IMG/VR virus record: IMGVR_UViG_3300012984_000020
Location: 1-53,627 of that record
From: a virus
DNA length: 53,627 bases
Reading direction: 5' to 3' (one strand)
Shown: positions 27,201 through 35,675 of the stretch, piece after piece
Numbering within the stretch: position 1 is the first letter of the stretch
Layout of the letters: every line of letters begins with the position of its first letter
Program-made: the position numbers and the translations under genes
The notes under the pieces: model-generated
The model's input: only the letters and a program-made list of their open reading frames with translations
Told to the model about the DNA's origin: nothing
Database searches by the model: none

Positions 27201-30200
27201 ACCGTGCCGACAGGCGCGAAGGCCAGCGCTGCGGCCGGCAGGACGCTGCCCGAGACCGAGCGCGTGCCGACGCGGCGCCTGGAACTGGAGACGGTCGCGG
27301 AAGAGACTGCGCATCCCGACGCGCAGCCGGACCTGTTCCACACGATGCACGCCGGCCGCACTACGCCAGCTAATTTCCAACGAGCACTAGACACCGGCGC
27401 GCTGCCGTCCACGCGGGCCACGACGCCCGCTCAACGGAAGAAGCACGCCGCAGCTGCAGCCAAGGCCCCGCTACCCGTGCCGCAGCCGCTCGCGGCGTCC
27501 AGCAACGTCGAGGAAACCAAGGCGCGGATCATGGAGTTGCAGCAGCAGATCAATAAGGTCCGCGCAGACAACCCCGTCGTCAAGGGCGAGAGCCTGAGTG
27601 TGCAGGCCGAGCAACGCAAGCAACAGACGGCGGCGTTGAAGCCGTGGCTGGAAGCTATGCGTGCTGCCGTGGCGCACCGGCGCACGTTGCTGAAGAAGGT
27701 CGGTCGTCCGAACGCCGAGGTCACAGCACCTGTGCCGACGGATGCCCAGCGCCGCGCGGCCGCGGCCGGCACCACGGCCGAGGAATACACCAAGCGCACC
27801 GGCGACAAGGTGACGCGTGTGAGCGCACGCCAGGACGAGGGCGGCATCGAGTTGACCTCGGACGCTGTGGACGAGGTCATCAGCACCGCCAAGGCCGTGC
27901 CCGGCGTCACGAACGCGGACGTGCGGGACACGTTCGACAAGGTCAGCAAGTACCGCACGGCGCGGGCCTTCTCGTCTGAGGGCAACAAGATCGTGAAGGC
28001 ACTGGAGGTGCTGGCCGACGACATGCGCGCGTTCCGGGGCAAGAACCCCGGCGGCATCATGCCGCGCAAGCACCGCGCAAGCTACAACTCGGCCGTGTTG
28101 GAGAAGGCCCACCTCGCTGCGCAGCTGAAGGAGACGCCGAGCGCCGACGCGCGCGCCACGGTGATGGCACGCCAGGATGTCGTGGACAAGCACCTCGCCT
28201 ACCTCAACCGGCAACGCACGGCGCTGGCCGCTGATCCGCAGTACCGCGAGATGCAGCGCAAGGCCGCGCTGCTGCAGCTGAAGAGCGACCTGATCGTGCA
28301 GCAGAAGGCTGCCGTCGAGGCCGCCGAGGGCTACCAGCCGGCGACGAAAGAGATCGTCAAGGCGGGTGTCGAGGAAGGTGTGCTGGAGCCGGTCGAGCCG
28401 GCCACCAAGATGGGCACCGACGAGCCAGCCACGCGCATGGCCGTCGCCAAGGCAGCCAAGCCACAGAAGACGGGCTTCCAGAGCAAGGGCGCACCGCCGA
28501 CGGCGGCCCAGGTGAAGGCGGCCGAGCGCATCACTGGCACCCGGCGGGCCACGGACGACGTGCTGCGCCAAGCAAAGGCCGAGAAGGGCGCCAAAGCAAA
28601 AGCGCTGGCTGCCGAGGCCGTTGACTGGGAAGGCGAGGGCGGCCGCGCGGCGGAGCCCCTGAACTCTGCCGAGGCCGCCAAGCTGACGCCAGCGGAGGCG
28701 CTGAAGCTGATGCAGGAGGTCGCACGTCGGCGTGCTTCGGTGCTCAACAAGGAAGAACGCGAGCACGCCCCTGCGCCGGTCACTTGGCTGACCTTGGAAG
28801 AGGCGCAGCATCTGGCTGACCGCGATCTCCAGGGCCTGCTGGATAAGCTATCAAAGACGGCCAGTTCGCCGATCGCGCGTGCACTGGCGACGAAGCTGAA
28901 GGCGCTGACCAAGGATACGAAGCTGCGCATGTACAAGGCGCTGACTGGTCCGAAGGGCGCGCAAGGCACCTTCGACACCGAGACGAACGAGATCGCTATC
29001 TACCTGTCGGGCGCATCGCAGGAGACGGTGATGCACGAGGCGGTGCACGCGGCCACGGTGCATGCGCTGCGCGCTTACGAGAAGGACTTGACGCCCGACC
29101 AGCGCAACGCACGCAAGGAGTTGAAGCGGCTGTTCGCGCTGTTGGAGAAAGACAAGGCGTTCGAGAACGAGTACGGCATGGAGGACATCTTCGAGTTCGC
29201 TTCGGAGGTCATGACCAACGAGAGCCTGCGCGCCAAGATCGATGCCAAGAAGCCGAACCTATGGCGCCGGCTGGTCAATGCGTTCATGCAGCTGTGGGGT
29301 GCGGACCCGAAGCAGGCGGCGAGCGCCGACGCGATGGCGCTGGTGGAGCGCCTGTTCCAGAACTCACGCCCGCTGACGGAGGCGGAGATCGCCGAGATCG
29401 CAGCGCTGCGTGCTGAGCATGAAGCGAAGGAAGGTCGCGGCAAGACGGTCCTGGCTGCTGCCGCCCGGCCAGCTTCATCGTCCGCCACCCCCGCACTCGA
29501 CGAGTTCAGCCGCTCGCTGACGGCCAAGCCGCGCGCTGGTGGCGTGCGTGCCTTCATGAAGGACTCCAACGCCGGCCTCGCTGCCGAGTACGCCGCGGTG
29601 GACATGCGCGCGCCGCTGATGAAGGCGCTGTCCAAGGGCGACAAGGCGCAGTACATGCAGGGCCAGTACTACATCCGCAAGGCCGACGCGCGCATGGCCC
29701 AGGTCGGCGCCTCGCTGCTCAATGGCACGCTGCAGCTGAAGAAGGACGCCAAGGGCAACCACATCGTCGAGGCCACCGGCAAGACCTCGGGCCGGGACGT
29801 GTTCGACGCGATCGACGCACTGCCCGGTGCTACGCCCGAGGCCAAGTACGCGCTGGCGCAGTCGTATCTGGTGGCGCAGCGCGCGGCCAACAAGGGCTGG
29901 GACAAGCTGGGCTGGGAGACGAGCGCTGCGAATCAGGCGCTGGGCGAGCGGGCGCTGAAAGAGGCCGACGCCAACCCGGCGCTCAAGAAGCAGCTGGAGA
30001 ACGTGCGCAAGGTCTACAACGACTACAACCAGGGCATGATCCAGTTCCTCGCGGACACCGGCGCGATCTCCAAGAAGCTGGCGAGCGATCTCACCAAGGA
30101 CGGCGACTATGTGCCGTTCTATCGCGTCGGCGAGTCCGGCGCCGCCGAGCTTGTGATGGGCGAGAACACGCACATCCGTGTCGGGGACGTGCGCAAGCAG

Positions 30201-32066
30201 CCCTACCTGCAGGAACTCAAGGGCGACGACACCAAGCTGCTGCCGCTGAGCGAAGCGATCATGCGCAACACCATGCTGCTGACCGACATGGGCCTGCGCA
30301 ATCTGGCGACCAAGAACATCGCCTACTCGCTGCAGGACATGAGCAAGGCCGCCGGCGTCAACAAGATTCGCCCAGGCAAGGCGCCAGCCGGGCCTGATGT
30401 CGTCGCATTCAAGCAGGACGGCGAGGACTACTGGATGCGCGTCACCTCGGCCAACACGCCGTTCGAGGGCATCCCGTCTGAACTGCTGGTGCAGTCGCTG
30501 GAGGGTTCGCACAGCATGCTGACTGGCATGGGCAAGGTGGCTGGTGCGTTCAGCAATCTGCTGCGCTCTGGCGTCACCCGCACGCCGGCCTACCTGCTGC
30601 GCCAACTGATCCGCGATCCGATGTCGGCGTCGTTCACGGCCGGGATCAACCGCGGGCCGGTCATGGCGATGCTGGAGTCGATGCGCGAGTTCGTCTCGCA
30701 GATGCGCGGCACGAGCGCCACGGGCAATGCGTTGCTGCGCAAGGGCGTGACCCAGAGCGGCATCTTCAACGGCACGGCCGAGGACATGGAGAAGTTCGCG
30801 CTGCAGATGGCAGGCGGCGAGCAGCCGGCCTACAAGAAGCTCTTCGCCGCGGCCGACCGCGCTGCGATGGCTGCGGACGCAGCTACGCGTGCACAAGTCT
30901 ACGACGATACGCTGCGCAAGACCGGGTCCGAGATGGAGGCTGAACTGGCCGCCATCGAGATGATGAACTTCACCAAGCGCGGCGCGAGCCCGACGGTGCA
31001 GTACGCCACGCGGATGATCCCGTTCATGAACGCGCAGATTCAGTCGCTCAATGTGCTCGCCAAGGCGTTCCGTGGTAACGCCACGATGGAGGAGAAGCTG
31101 CAGATCAAGCAGAAGTTCTTCAAGAACGCAATGGGGCTTGCCGCCTTCTCGCTGGTCTACGCCGCGGGTATGGAGGACGACGAGGACTACAAGAACGCCT
31201 CGGCGTTCGAGCGCATGAGCAACTTCTTTCTGCCGACGCCGGGCGGGACCATCAAGGTGCCGATCCCGTACGAGGTGGGCTTCTTGTTCAAAGTGCTGCC
31301 CGAGATGATGATGCGCGGGCTCCAGGGCAAGCTCGACACGACCGACTGGGAGGCGTTCCGCGGCAGCCTGCTGGGCATGGTCCCCGGCGGCACGAGCATG
31401 GGCATGCCACAGATGATCGCGCCGGTCCTGCAGTCGGTGTCCAACCGGGACGCGTTCGGCAACAAGATCGAGACCGAGGAGCAGCTGAAGCTCGCCAAGG
31501 GTGAGCGCCGCAGCGACACCACGTCCGAGGCGGCTGTCGCGCTGTCCGGCCTGATGAGCGCCGTGCTGCCCGAGTCGATGCAGCTAAGCGGGCCGAAGAT
31601 CGAGCATCTGGTGCGCGGCTACGTCGGCGGCTTCCCGGTGGCCGTCGCCGGCATGGTCGATCAGTTCCTGCCCGACAGCAACAAGCCCGAGCGCATGGCT
31701 TCCCAGAACCCGATCTACGGCGCATTCGTTCCCAAGAACGTCGGCACCGGGCCGGTCTCCAGCGGCTACGCGGCGCTGAACAGCATCGAGCAGGTGAACG
31801 CCACGCTGGCGCATCTGCGCGAGGAGGAGCCCGAGCGGGCCGAGGCGTACGCCCAGGAGCACGTCGGCGAGATCAGCGCCAAGGGCGCGGCCGACGCCTT
31901 CAAGCAGCAGCTGAAGGGGCTCAAGGAGCAGCAGAAAGGCATCATGCAGGACAAGGCGATGCTGGCGGCCGACAAGCGCAAGGCTATCGACGATCTCGCC
32001 CGGCTGCGCAACACGCTGGCGCGGGACTTCACGGAGAACGTGAGGGCGTTGGCTACTTCACCGTGA
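24219..32066 (+). CDS. Giant polyvalent-type protein with HExxH site and LPD38-like region
   Basis: A 2615-residue protein, the last gene of the late operon. The N-terminus (YHLTAPNGRTYRMQGPPGLS) is a small domain common to giant phage proteins. Residues ~125-175 form a glycine-zipper hydrophobic stretch; ~310-680 are Ala/Gln/Glu coiled coil. A zinc-metallopeptidase-like site is seen as H1606-E1607-A-V-H1610, with E1659-F-A-S-E1663-VMTNE downstream as candidate third ligand. Residues ~1850-2450 resemble the large-polyvalent-protein-associated domain LPD38 (TRTPAYLLRQLIRDPMSASF). Probably injected with the DNA, acting on the host envelope or defence proteins (inference). Confidence 0.75.
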   Translation: MPTYHLTAPNGRTYRMQGPPGLSQDDVIDHVLKLDPEAGKAPPAPKTGLGAAFQSGAENMWSSGKAAVKGLFGDTQEAAAEALAAEKLQQQKYDPQIGLERLGKVYDEKGLLAAGSELIGQAGRGIAQSLPEMGGMAAGARLGAMAGSAIAPGVGTVIGGIGGGILGGLLPQTGRNLATQQEATPGQVSYGKAAAAGTAQAALEEVAPMLLMGKRVAGKLFGDDIAQVIGKLGPEAAEKVAARRLSTTVARGAAEGAAGEATTEVMQQALERLQAGQPLLDSEALKAYGEAAYGGAIAGAPLSGAGQAWDRAGAQRQVADTEQAAQQAQAAQQAQAQTAAEQAAAQAEEERRARPEYAAKVAEDYAAYEQQKKALLAQRKALLAEKTDAGYAAAKDVEAALREHVAQGKPLLAEFNAAFTTPEARAAALAGPAAVVAPPGAPEGMLFQPEGNPQQGQRIQELQAQIAEYEDTLPKEEALAQEMMRQDKLDQALAAGETLAARAKAHKEAQKELYKLAPALKADAKTAAAAAATADAEAQTLQALNTEQTQGQITALTSQIAKLMKSANTKQLPKVAEAKAEIERLQGLLDAQAQQRNAGYDENLFQLDERLQGEEKQLEGEWNAAADAHDRGKRVQAVADRRLEKHADAFSADLAAEDEAADRAAAAQATEQGFANMFATKERSGMLDALAKDTSEDARLLRAMGKPLRGEGGAIVESLANLPADKRPDAARALQSHAKEVVKALHADLAQARKTGDTERAQGFIEAIRSVAAMQKETQGRAHYMADFYNLTAPLVKGVVRGAQDVVGTPAPEAGTESARRASAGHHYQVMQDLEKRYAGVKGLRETTAMQQVADEGTEVHEPLPEEGLSKETMPVAPAAEQGNVARADEQGQGRLFIPEAGPAPTADTPRQLLRQRVDKLLAMPGLTGHARVRLKQAADILGSAAPHAADIAQPRPKGIHKDVVMAPKTVSKAQLAQITNMVEQAEKGGGRPGTVPTGAKASAAAGRTLPETERVPTRRLELETVAEETAHPDAQPDLFHTMHAGRTTPANFQRALDTGALPSTRATTPAQRKKHAAAAAKAPLPVPQPLAASSNVEETKARIMELQQQINKVRADNPVVKGESLSVQAEQRKQQTAALKPWLEAMRAAVAHRRTLLKKVGRPNAEVTAPVPTDAQRRAAAAGTTAEEYTKRTGDKVTRVSARQDEGGIELTSDAVDEVISTAKAVPGVTNADVRDTFDKVSKYRTARAFSSEGNKIVKALEVLADDMRAFRGKNPGGIMPRKHRASYNSAVLEKAHLAAQLKETPSADARATVMARQDVVDKHLAYLNRQRTALAADPQYREMQRKAALLQLKSDLIVQQKAAVEAAEGYQPATKEIVKAGVEEGVLEPVEPATKMGTDEPATRMAVAKAAKPQKTGFQSKGAPPTAAQVKAAERITGTRRATDDVLRQAKAEKGAKAKALAAEAVDWEGEGGRAAEPLNSAEAAKLTPAEALKLMQEVARRRASVLNKEEREHAPAPVTWLTLEEAQHLADRDLQGLLDKLSKTASSPIARALATKLKALTKDTKLRMYKALTGPKGAQGTFDTETNEIAIYLSGASQETVMHEAVHAATVHALRAYEKDLTPDQRNARKELKRLFALLEKDKAFENEYGMEDIFEFASEVMTNESLRAKIDAKKPNLWRRLVNAFMQLWGADPKQAASADAMALVERLFQNSRPLTEAEIAEIAALRAEHEAKEGRGKTVLAAAARPASSSATPALDEFSRSLTAKPRAGGVRAFMKDSNAGLAAEYAAVDMRAPLMKALSKGDKAQYMQGQYYIRKADARMAQVGASLLNGTLQLKKDAKGNHIVEATGKTSGRDVFDAIDALPGATPEAKYALAQSYLVAQRAANKGWDKLGWETSAANQALGERALKEADANPALKKQLENVRKVYNDYNQGMIQFLADTGAISKKLASDLTKDGDYVPFYRVGESGAAELVMGENTHIRVGDVRKQPYLQELKGDDTKLLPLSEAIMRNTMLLTDMGLRNLATKNIAYSLQDMSKAAGVNKIRPGKAPAGPDVVAFKQDGEDYWMRVTSANTPFEGIPSELLVQSLEGSHSMLTGMGKVAGAFSNLLRSGVTRTPAYLLRQLIRDPMSASFTAGINRGPVMAMLESMREFVSQMRGTSATGNALLRKGVTQSGIFNGTAEDMEKFALQMAGGEQPAYKKLFAAADRAAMAADAATRAQVYDDTLRKTGSEMEAELAAIEMMNFTKRGASPTVQYATRMIPFMNAQIQSLNVLAKAFRGNATMEEKLQIKQKFFKNAMGLAAFSLVYAAGMEDDEDYKNASAFERMSNFFLPTPGGTIKVPIPYEVGFLFKVLPEMMMRGLQGKLDTTDWEAFRGSLLGMVPGGTSMGMPQMIAPVLQSVSNRDAFGNKIETEEQLKLAKGERRSDTTSEAAVALSGLMSAVLPESMQLSGPKIEHLVRGYVGGFPVAVAGMVDQFLPDSNKPERMASQNPIYGAFVPKNVGTGPVSSGYAALNSIEQVNATLAHLREEEPERAEAYAQEHVGEISAKGAADAFKQQLKGLKEQQKGIMQDKAMLAADKRKAIDDLARLRNTLARDFTENVRALATSP

Positions 32067-32073
32067 ACATCAC

Positions 32074-32105
32074 CCCGAGCATGCCTTTGAAGATGCAGGC
32101 TCGGG
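32074..32105 (+). terminator. Hairpin at the end of the late operon (no T-tract)
   Basis: CCCGAGCATGC pairs with GCAGGCTCGGG (one A-G mismatch) around a 10-base loop, eight bases after the giant gene stop. No T run follows, so it may be a 3'-end stabiliser or a weak terminator rather than a classical one. Confidence 0.5.
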
Positions 32106-32190
32106 CCTTCACGTTGATGCGCCGTCCAGGCGTTTCCCGGGCCGTACGGAGCCCTTCGGCCATCAGGACATAGGGCGACAAGGTCGGGAC

Positions 32191-32234
32191 GAAAAAAGAG
32201 CCCACAGCCCGCTGGTGCCACAGCCAGCCGTGGG
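32191..32234 (-). terminator. Rho-independent terminator of the replication operon
   Basis: On the - strand an imperfect stem CCCAC-c-GC-..-CAGC-loop..., closed by GTGGG, is followed by CTCTTTTTTC. It lies 27 bases after the primase-helicase stop, in the 194-base gap between the converging + and - strand operons. The rest of that gap holds no supported gene. Confidence 0.72.
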
Positions 32235-32260
32235 TTGACGCCACGCCCAGGCGCCGCCCC

Positions 32261-35182
32261 CTATGAGGCGTGGGCCGGGGCGTTGGTCGAGGCATAGATG
32301 ATCTGCAGGCAGCGGGTGGTGCTGGCTGCCATTGACGTGCCGCGGAACAGGTCGATCGCCCGCTCCTGCACGACGGCGTTGTGGGACAGGTCGTCCTTCA
32401 ACGCGGTGTAGCTCCAGTTGCGCATGCTGCAGTACTTCTTCAGCGCCGTCACATCCAGATAGGTGCAGACCTGTCCTGGGCTCATCTCCAGTTCGATGCG
32501 CCCCACGACCTTGCCGCGCGCCGAGTCCGGCAGCGCGATGCTCAGCCCGTTGTTGGAGATCGAGCTTGCGACCGAGCCAGCCTTGCCCACCTTCACGAAC
32601 ATGCCATTGAACTCGCGCAGGAAGCTGGAGACCACATCGTTGGCCGTCATCAGGTTGGAGTCGATCAGGCTGCGGGTCCGCTCGATAAGCCCCGTCAAGA
32701 ACGCCATCACGCGCCGCACGTCGATCGCGCAGATGTTGGCGAACTTCGGACCCAGCAGGGTCGCGGCGGTGATGATCGCGGCGCAGCCGGCCACCCAGTA
32801 GCGCTCGGAATCAATCGCGTTGATCTGCTTGCGCCAGCCGTCCAAGACGGTGGCGAACAGCGCCTTGGCACGCGACATATTGCGCACCAGCCAGTCGGCG
32901 AACATCGGGCCGGCGTGCCCGTAGTTGCTGTTGAGCAGCTGCATGATGTCGCGCTCGTGCTCGTTGAAGTCGATCTTGGTCTCGCAGCGCCACTCAAGGA
33001 AGCGCTGCACCTCGCCGTTGCTGGAGGTGTCCCTGGCGCCGAGCATGTGCTCCAGCACCGGGCTGTTGCTGGTGATGAAGGCCAGCCCGTTCCACGTCAT
33101 GTTGTCGTTCAACTCGGCATTGGCGCTGCTGGAGCCCTTCAGCTTGTGTTGGCCCTGCGCATAGTCGAACAGGAACTTCGGTATCCACTCCATCTCGGTC
33201 GAGCGGTTCTTGGCCGTCACTTCATCCACCAGCAGGGGCAGGCCGCCTAGCAGGCCAGCGCGCTGCAGCATGGTGTTCTCGGACGTGTTGGGCACCACGA
33301 TCAGGCGCTTGCCGCCCCAGGTGCTACGCGCGATTGACAGCGCCAGGGACTTGCCCACGCCGGACTCGCGCGATGTCGCATGGAAGGTCATCGCGTCGGC
33401 GCCGTTGTTCGCCCAGGCCATCAGGGGCGAGGCGAAGCCGATCAGCGCCAGGGACACCACGTCGTAGCAGCCCTTGTTGCACAGCATGGTCAGCACGCGC
33501 TGCCAGTTGCTGAAGGTGCCGGCGGGCTGCATGCCCTCGATCAGATTGTTCAGGCGATTGGACACGAACGTGTACTCGCCGGCCGGCGAGAGGATGCGCT
33601 CGCCGCAGGCGAAACTCTCGTCCGGCTGCCACCCGTATTTGGCTGGCACGCGCAGCGAGGTGTTGGCGGTGCTGGCTTCCATCGCGCAGGCGCGGACGTA
33701 GTTGAAGACGTGCACGTCGTTGCCGGCGCCGAAGGCCGCGAAGATGTTCTGCTTCGCCAGTTCCTTGATGGTGTCGTCCTTGCTCGCCAGCGCGCGCATC
33801 GGTATGGCGATGAAGTGCTGCTCGGTGGCGCTCACCACACGGCAGAAGCGCGCGCAATAGGAGTCGTCCTCTTGCATGACGCTGTGCAGGTAGAAGATGA
33901 ACGGGATGATCGGGATCAGGTCGTTGCCGTCGTCGTTGCTGACGGTGCGGCAGGTGGCGGTCTTGCTGAAAGCGAAGCCCGAGGGCAGCGCAGGCAGCGC
34001 TGGCGTGGTGGCCGTGGCCGCGATCGGGGCCGGCAGGGGGATGGCCCGGCCGATCGGCAGCGGGTTGGTGATCTTGCCAGCGTGCGGGCAGCCGGCGCAG
34101 CCGCCCGGGTTGATGGAGTCGATGGCGCTGCAGGACAGCGGCCCCTTCAGTTCGGCCCACTTCTTCTGAAAGCGCTCCTCGGTGTACGGGTGCCACGAAC
34201 TGATCTCGCGGCCGGCGGTCTCGCCCTCGGTGGTGCACTTCGCCAGGGACAGCATCGCGCGCCACATAGGCTCCATGCCGTCGGCCGCCGCGTTCTGTGC
34301 GAAGTAGCGGACCTGCGCGCACCCGTTGCCGTCGGCCGCCAACGATCGCTGCAGTAGCTTGTCGAAGCTGCTGTCTACGTGCTGCACCAGGGCCTTGCCT
34401 ACGGCGGGTGCATCAGCAGCCACGGGTGGCTTGCCGGGCAGCGCCAGCGCATTCGCCACGGGCCGCTTGCCGGGGATGCCGTTGACGATCGAGGTCTGCG
34501 TCAGCGCGTGGTTGCCGTTGATCGGCGCGAAGGCGCCAAGCTCGGACATCTGGGGCAGTAGCGCATCGATGTCGTCGAACTCGAACACGTCGCCAGCCTG
34601 CTTCACCGAGGCCGGCTTCGGCGGGTCGTACTTCTGGTTCATCGTGCCGGGCATGCGCATCACGCGCGCGGCGTCGGCGGTGACTGGCGCATCGATCAGC
34701 AACTTGTGCTTGACTGCGGTGCGTTTCAGGCGCTCAGCCAGCGGCTGCCACTCGGCCACCGGGATGTCCTCGCTCAGCGGCCAGTAGACATGCACGCCAC
34801 CGCCCGAGTCGATCAGCCACGGCTGGCCTAGCTTGTCCAGGCCGGTCTCCTGCAGGAACTCGTGCAGCGCCGCGACGGCCTCGCGCTTGGTCTTGTAGAT
34901 GGCGCGCTTGCCGTCCTTGGTCCGGCCTGTCTCGCTGATGTCGAGATCGAAGAAGAAGCTGCGCAGATACTCGGCATTGGCAACGGTGCGGCTGCCGCGC
35001 TCGGCGAAACTGGCCGTGGCGAAGTAGGTGTTGAACCCGTCGGCGTCGAAGATGCGGGCCTTCTCGATGGCCTCGCTGATGCTGGTGACGTATCTGTGCT
35101 GCTTGTACTTGGTTGAAATCTCGCAGATGCAGTAGAAGCCGGTGGAAGGCAGGACGGCCGTCAGGAAGCTACGCGCGTCCAT
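32261..35182 (-). CDS. Fused primase-polymerase and DUF927-type helicase
   Basis: A 973-residue replication protein. The N-terminal archaeo-eukaryotic primase domain shows FFFDLDIS with acidic residues D79 and D81, and DSGGGVHVYWPL with catalytic His131. RVMRMPGTMNQKYDPP follows, a segment typical of viral primases. A Cys cluster GCAGCPHAG lies near residue 370. The C-terminal ATPase resembles DUF927/SF3-type helicases: Walker A SRESGVGKS (Lys611) and Walker B LLVDEVTA (Asp653). One protein could thus prime and unwind. Start 35182 is preferred over 35215 because GAGGGCAAGCCC precedes it and it overlaps the previous stop closely. Confidence 0.85.
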   Translation of the reverse strand: MDARSFLTAVLPSTGFYCICEISTKYKQHRYVTSISEAIEKARIFDADGFNTYFATASFAERGSRTVANAEYLRSFFFDLDISETGRTKDGKRAIYKTKREAVAALHEFLQETGLDKLGQPWLIDSGGGVHVYWPLSEDIPVAEWQPLAERLKRTAVKHKLLIDAPVTADAARVMRMPGTMNQKYDPPKPASVKQAGDVFEFDDIDALLPQMSELGAFAPINGNHALTQTSIVNGIPGKRPVANALALPGKPPVAADAPAVGKALVQHVDSSFDKLLQRSLAADGNGCAQVRYFAQNAAADGMEPMWRAMLSLAKCTTEGETAGREISSWHPYTEERFQKKWAELKGPLSCSAIDSINPGGCAGCPHAGKITNPLPIGRAIPLPAPIAATATTPALPALPSGFAFSKTATCRTVSNDDGNDLIPIIPFIFYLHSVMQEDDSYCARFCRVVSATEQHFIAIPMRALASKDDTIKELAKQNIFAAFGAGNDVHVFNYVRACAMEASTANTSLRVPAKYGWQPDESFACGERILSPAGEYTFVSNRLNNLIEGMQPAGTFSNWQRVLTMLCNKGCYDVVSLALIGFASPLMAWANNGADAMTFHATSRESGVGKSLALSIARSTWGGKRLIVVPNTSENTMLQRAGLLGGLPLLVDEVTAKNRSTEMEWIPKFLFDYAQGQHKLKGSSSANAELNDNMTWNGLAFITSNSPVLEHMLGARDTSSNGEVQRFLEWRCETKIDFNEHERDIMQLLNSNYGHAGPMFADWLVRNMSRAKALFATVLDGWRKQINAIDSERYWVAGCAAIITAATLLGPKFANICAIDVRRVMAFLTGLIERTRSLIDSNLMTANDVVSSFLREFNGMFVKVGKAGSVASSISNNGLSIALPDSARGKVVGRIELEMSPGQVCTYLDVTALKKYCSMRNWSYTALKDDLSHNAVVQERAIDLFRGTSMAASTTRCLQIIYASTNAPAHAS

Positions 35183-35384
35183 AGGGCTTGCCCTCGGGAA
35201 CTGCTGCGGGGACATGGCGATCAGCCACGTACGGATTTTTCCAGCTGCGCTTTGCGTGCTTACTCAGCCTATCTACGGCGTTCAGCTGCCACTCCAGCGG
35301 CAGCGGGCCGTTCAAGAGTTCGGCGTCTGCGATGCGGATGAACTCTTCGTCGGAGATGCTGTGGGGATTTGGAAGGCTTGACAT
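35169..35384 (-). CDS. Small hypothetical protein before the primase
   Basis: A 71-residue protein with GGAG six bases before ATG 35384. It has an acidic helical start (ISDEEFIRIADAELLNG), then LEWQLNAVDRLSKHAKRSWKNPY and a Pro/Gly tail. It overlaps the HTH gene by 73 bases and the primase start by 14. Family not recognised. Confidence 0.6.
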   Translation of the reverse strand: MSSLPNPHSISDEEFIRIADAELLNGPLPLEWQLNAVDRLSKHAKRSWKNPYVADRHVPAAVPEGKPYGRA

Positions 35385-35635
35385 GCTTGGCTCCAGGCAG
35401 CGGCCGCGGTGGGCGCTTCGGTCAGGATGGTGGTCAGGCGAGTCACAGCGCTGCGGTAGGCGTTGGACACTTGGTTCCCGTAGAACCAGCTGTAGATCGT
35501 GGCGCGGGTGGCGCCGGTCAGCTTGGCGATGCGCACGATCGGGAAGTCCAGGCGGATGGCGGCGCGGCCCAGCTGGGGGCCGAGCGTGTCGCCGCCCGTC
35601 TTCACGGCATCACGGACGTGTTTGCGGTATTTCAT
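35312..35635 (-). CDS. Helix-turn-helix DNA-binding protein
   Basis: A 107-residue protein. Residues ~28-60 (RLDFPIVRIAKLTGATRATI then YSWFYGNQV) match a helix-turn-helix, with the turn at LTGAT and a recognition helix ending in YSWF. The basic start MKYRKHVRDAV and Ala/Ser-rich tail flank it. It sits between the SSB-like and primase genes, so it may regulate or assist replication. ATG 35635 follows GGAACCCCC. Confidence 0.65.
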   Translation of the reverse strand: MKYRKHVRDAVKTGGDTLGPQLGRAAIRLDFPIVRIAKLTGATRATIYSWFYGNQVSNAYRSAVTRLTTILTEAPTAAAAWSQACQAFQIPTASPTKSSSASQTPNS

Positions 35636-35646
35636 GGGGGTTCCAA

Positions 35647-35666
35647 GCCCCCGCCGAAGCGGGGGC
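35647..35666 (-). other. C(UUCG)G tetraloop hairpin between genes
   Basis: On the transcribed strand GCCCCCGC-TTCG-GCGGGGGC is a perfect 8-bp stem with a C(UUCG)G tetraloop. It starts 9 bases after the SSB-like stop and ends just before the HTH ribosome site. No T run follows, so it looks like an mRNA stabilising or processing element rather than a terminator. Confidence 0.75.
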
Positions 35667-35675
35667 ATAGAGGGA

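Noticed and set aside
32053-32295. 80-codon - strand frame across the gap between converging operons
   Set aside because: Crosses a terminator, has no ribosome site at either possible start, and overlaps both flanking genes.
35183-35215. Earlier ATG of the primase-helicase at 35215
   Set aside because: No ribosome site; the ATG at 35182 has GAGGG and fits the tight spacing of the operon.
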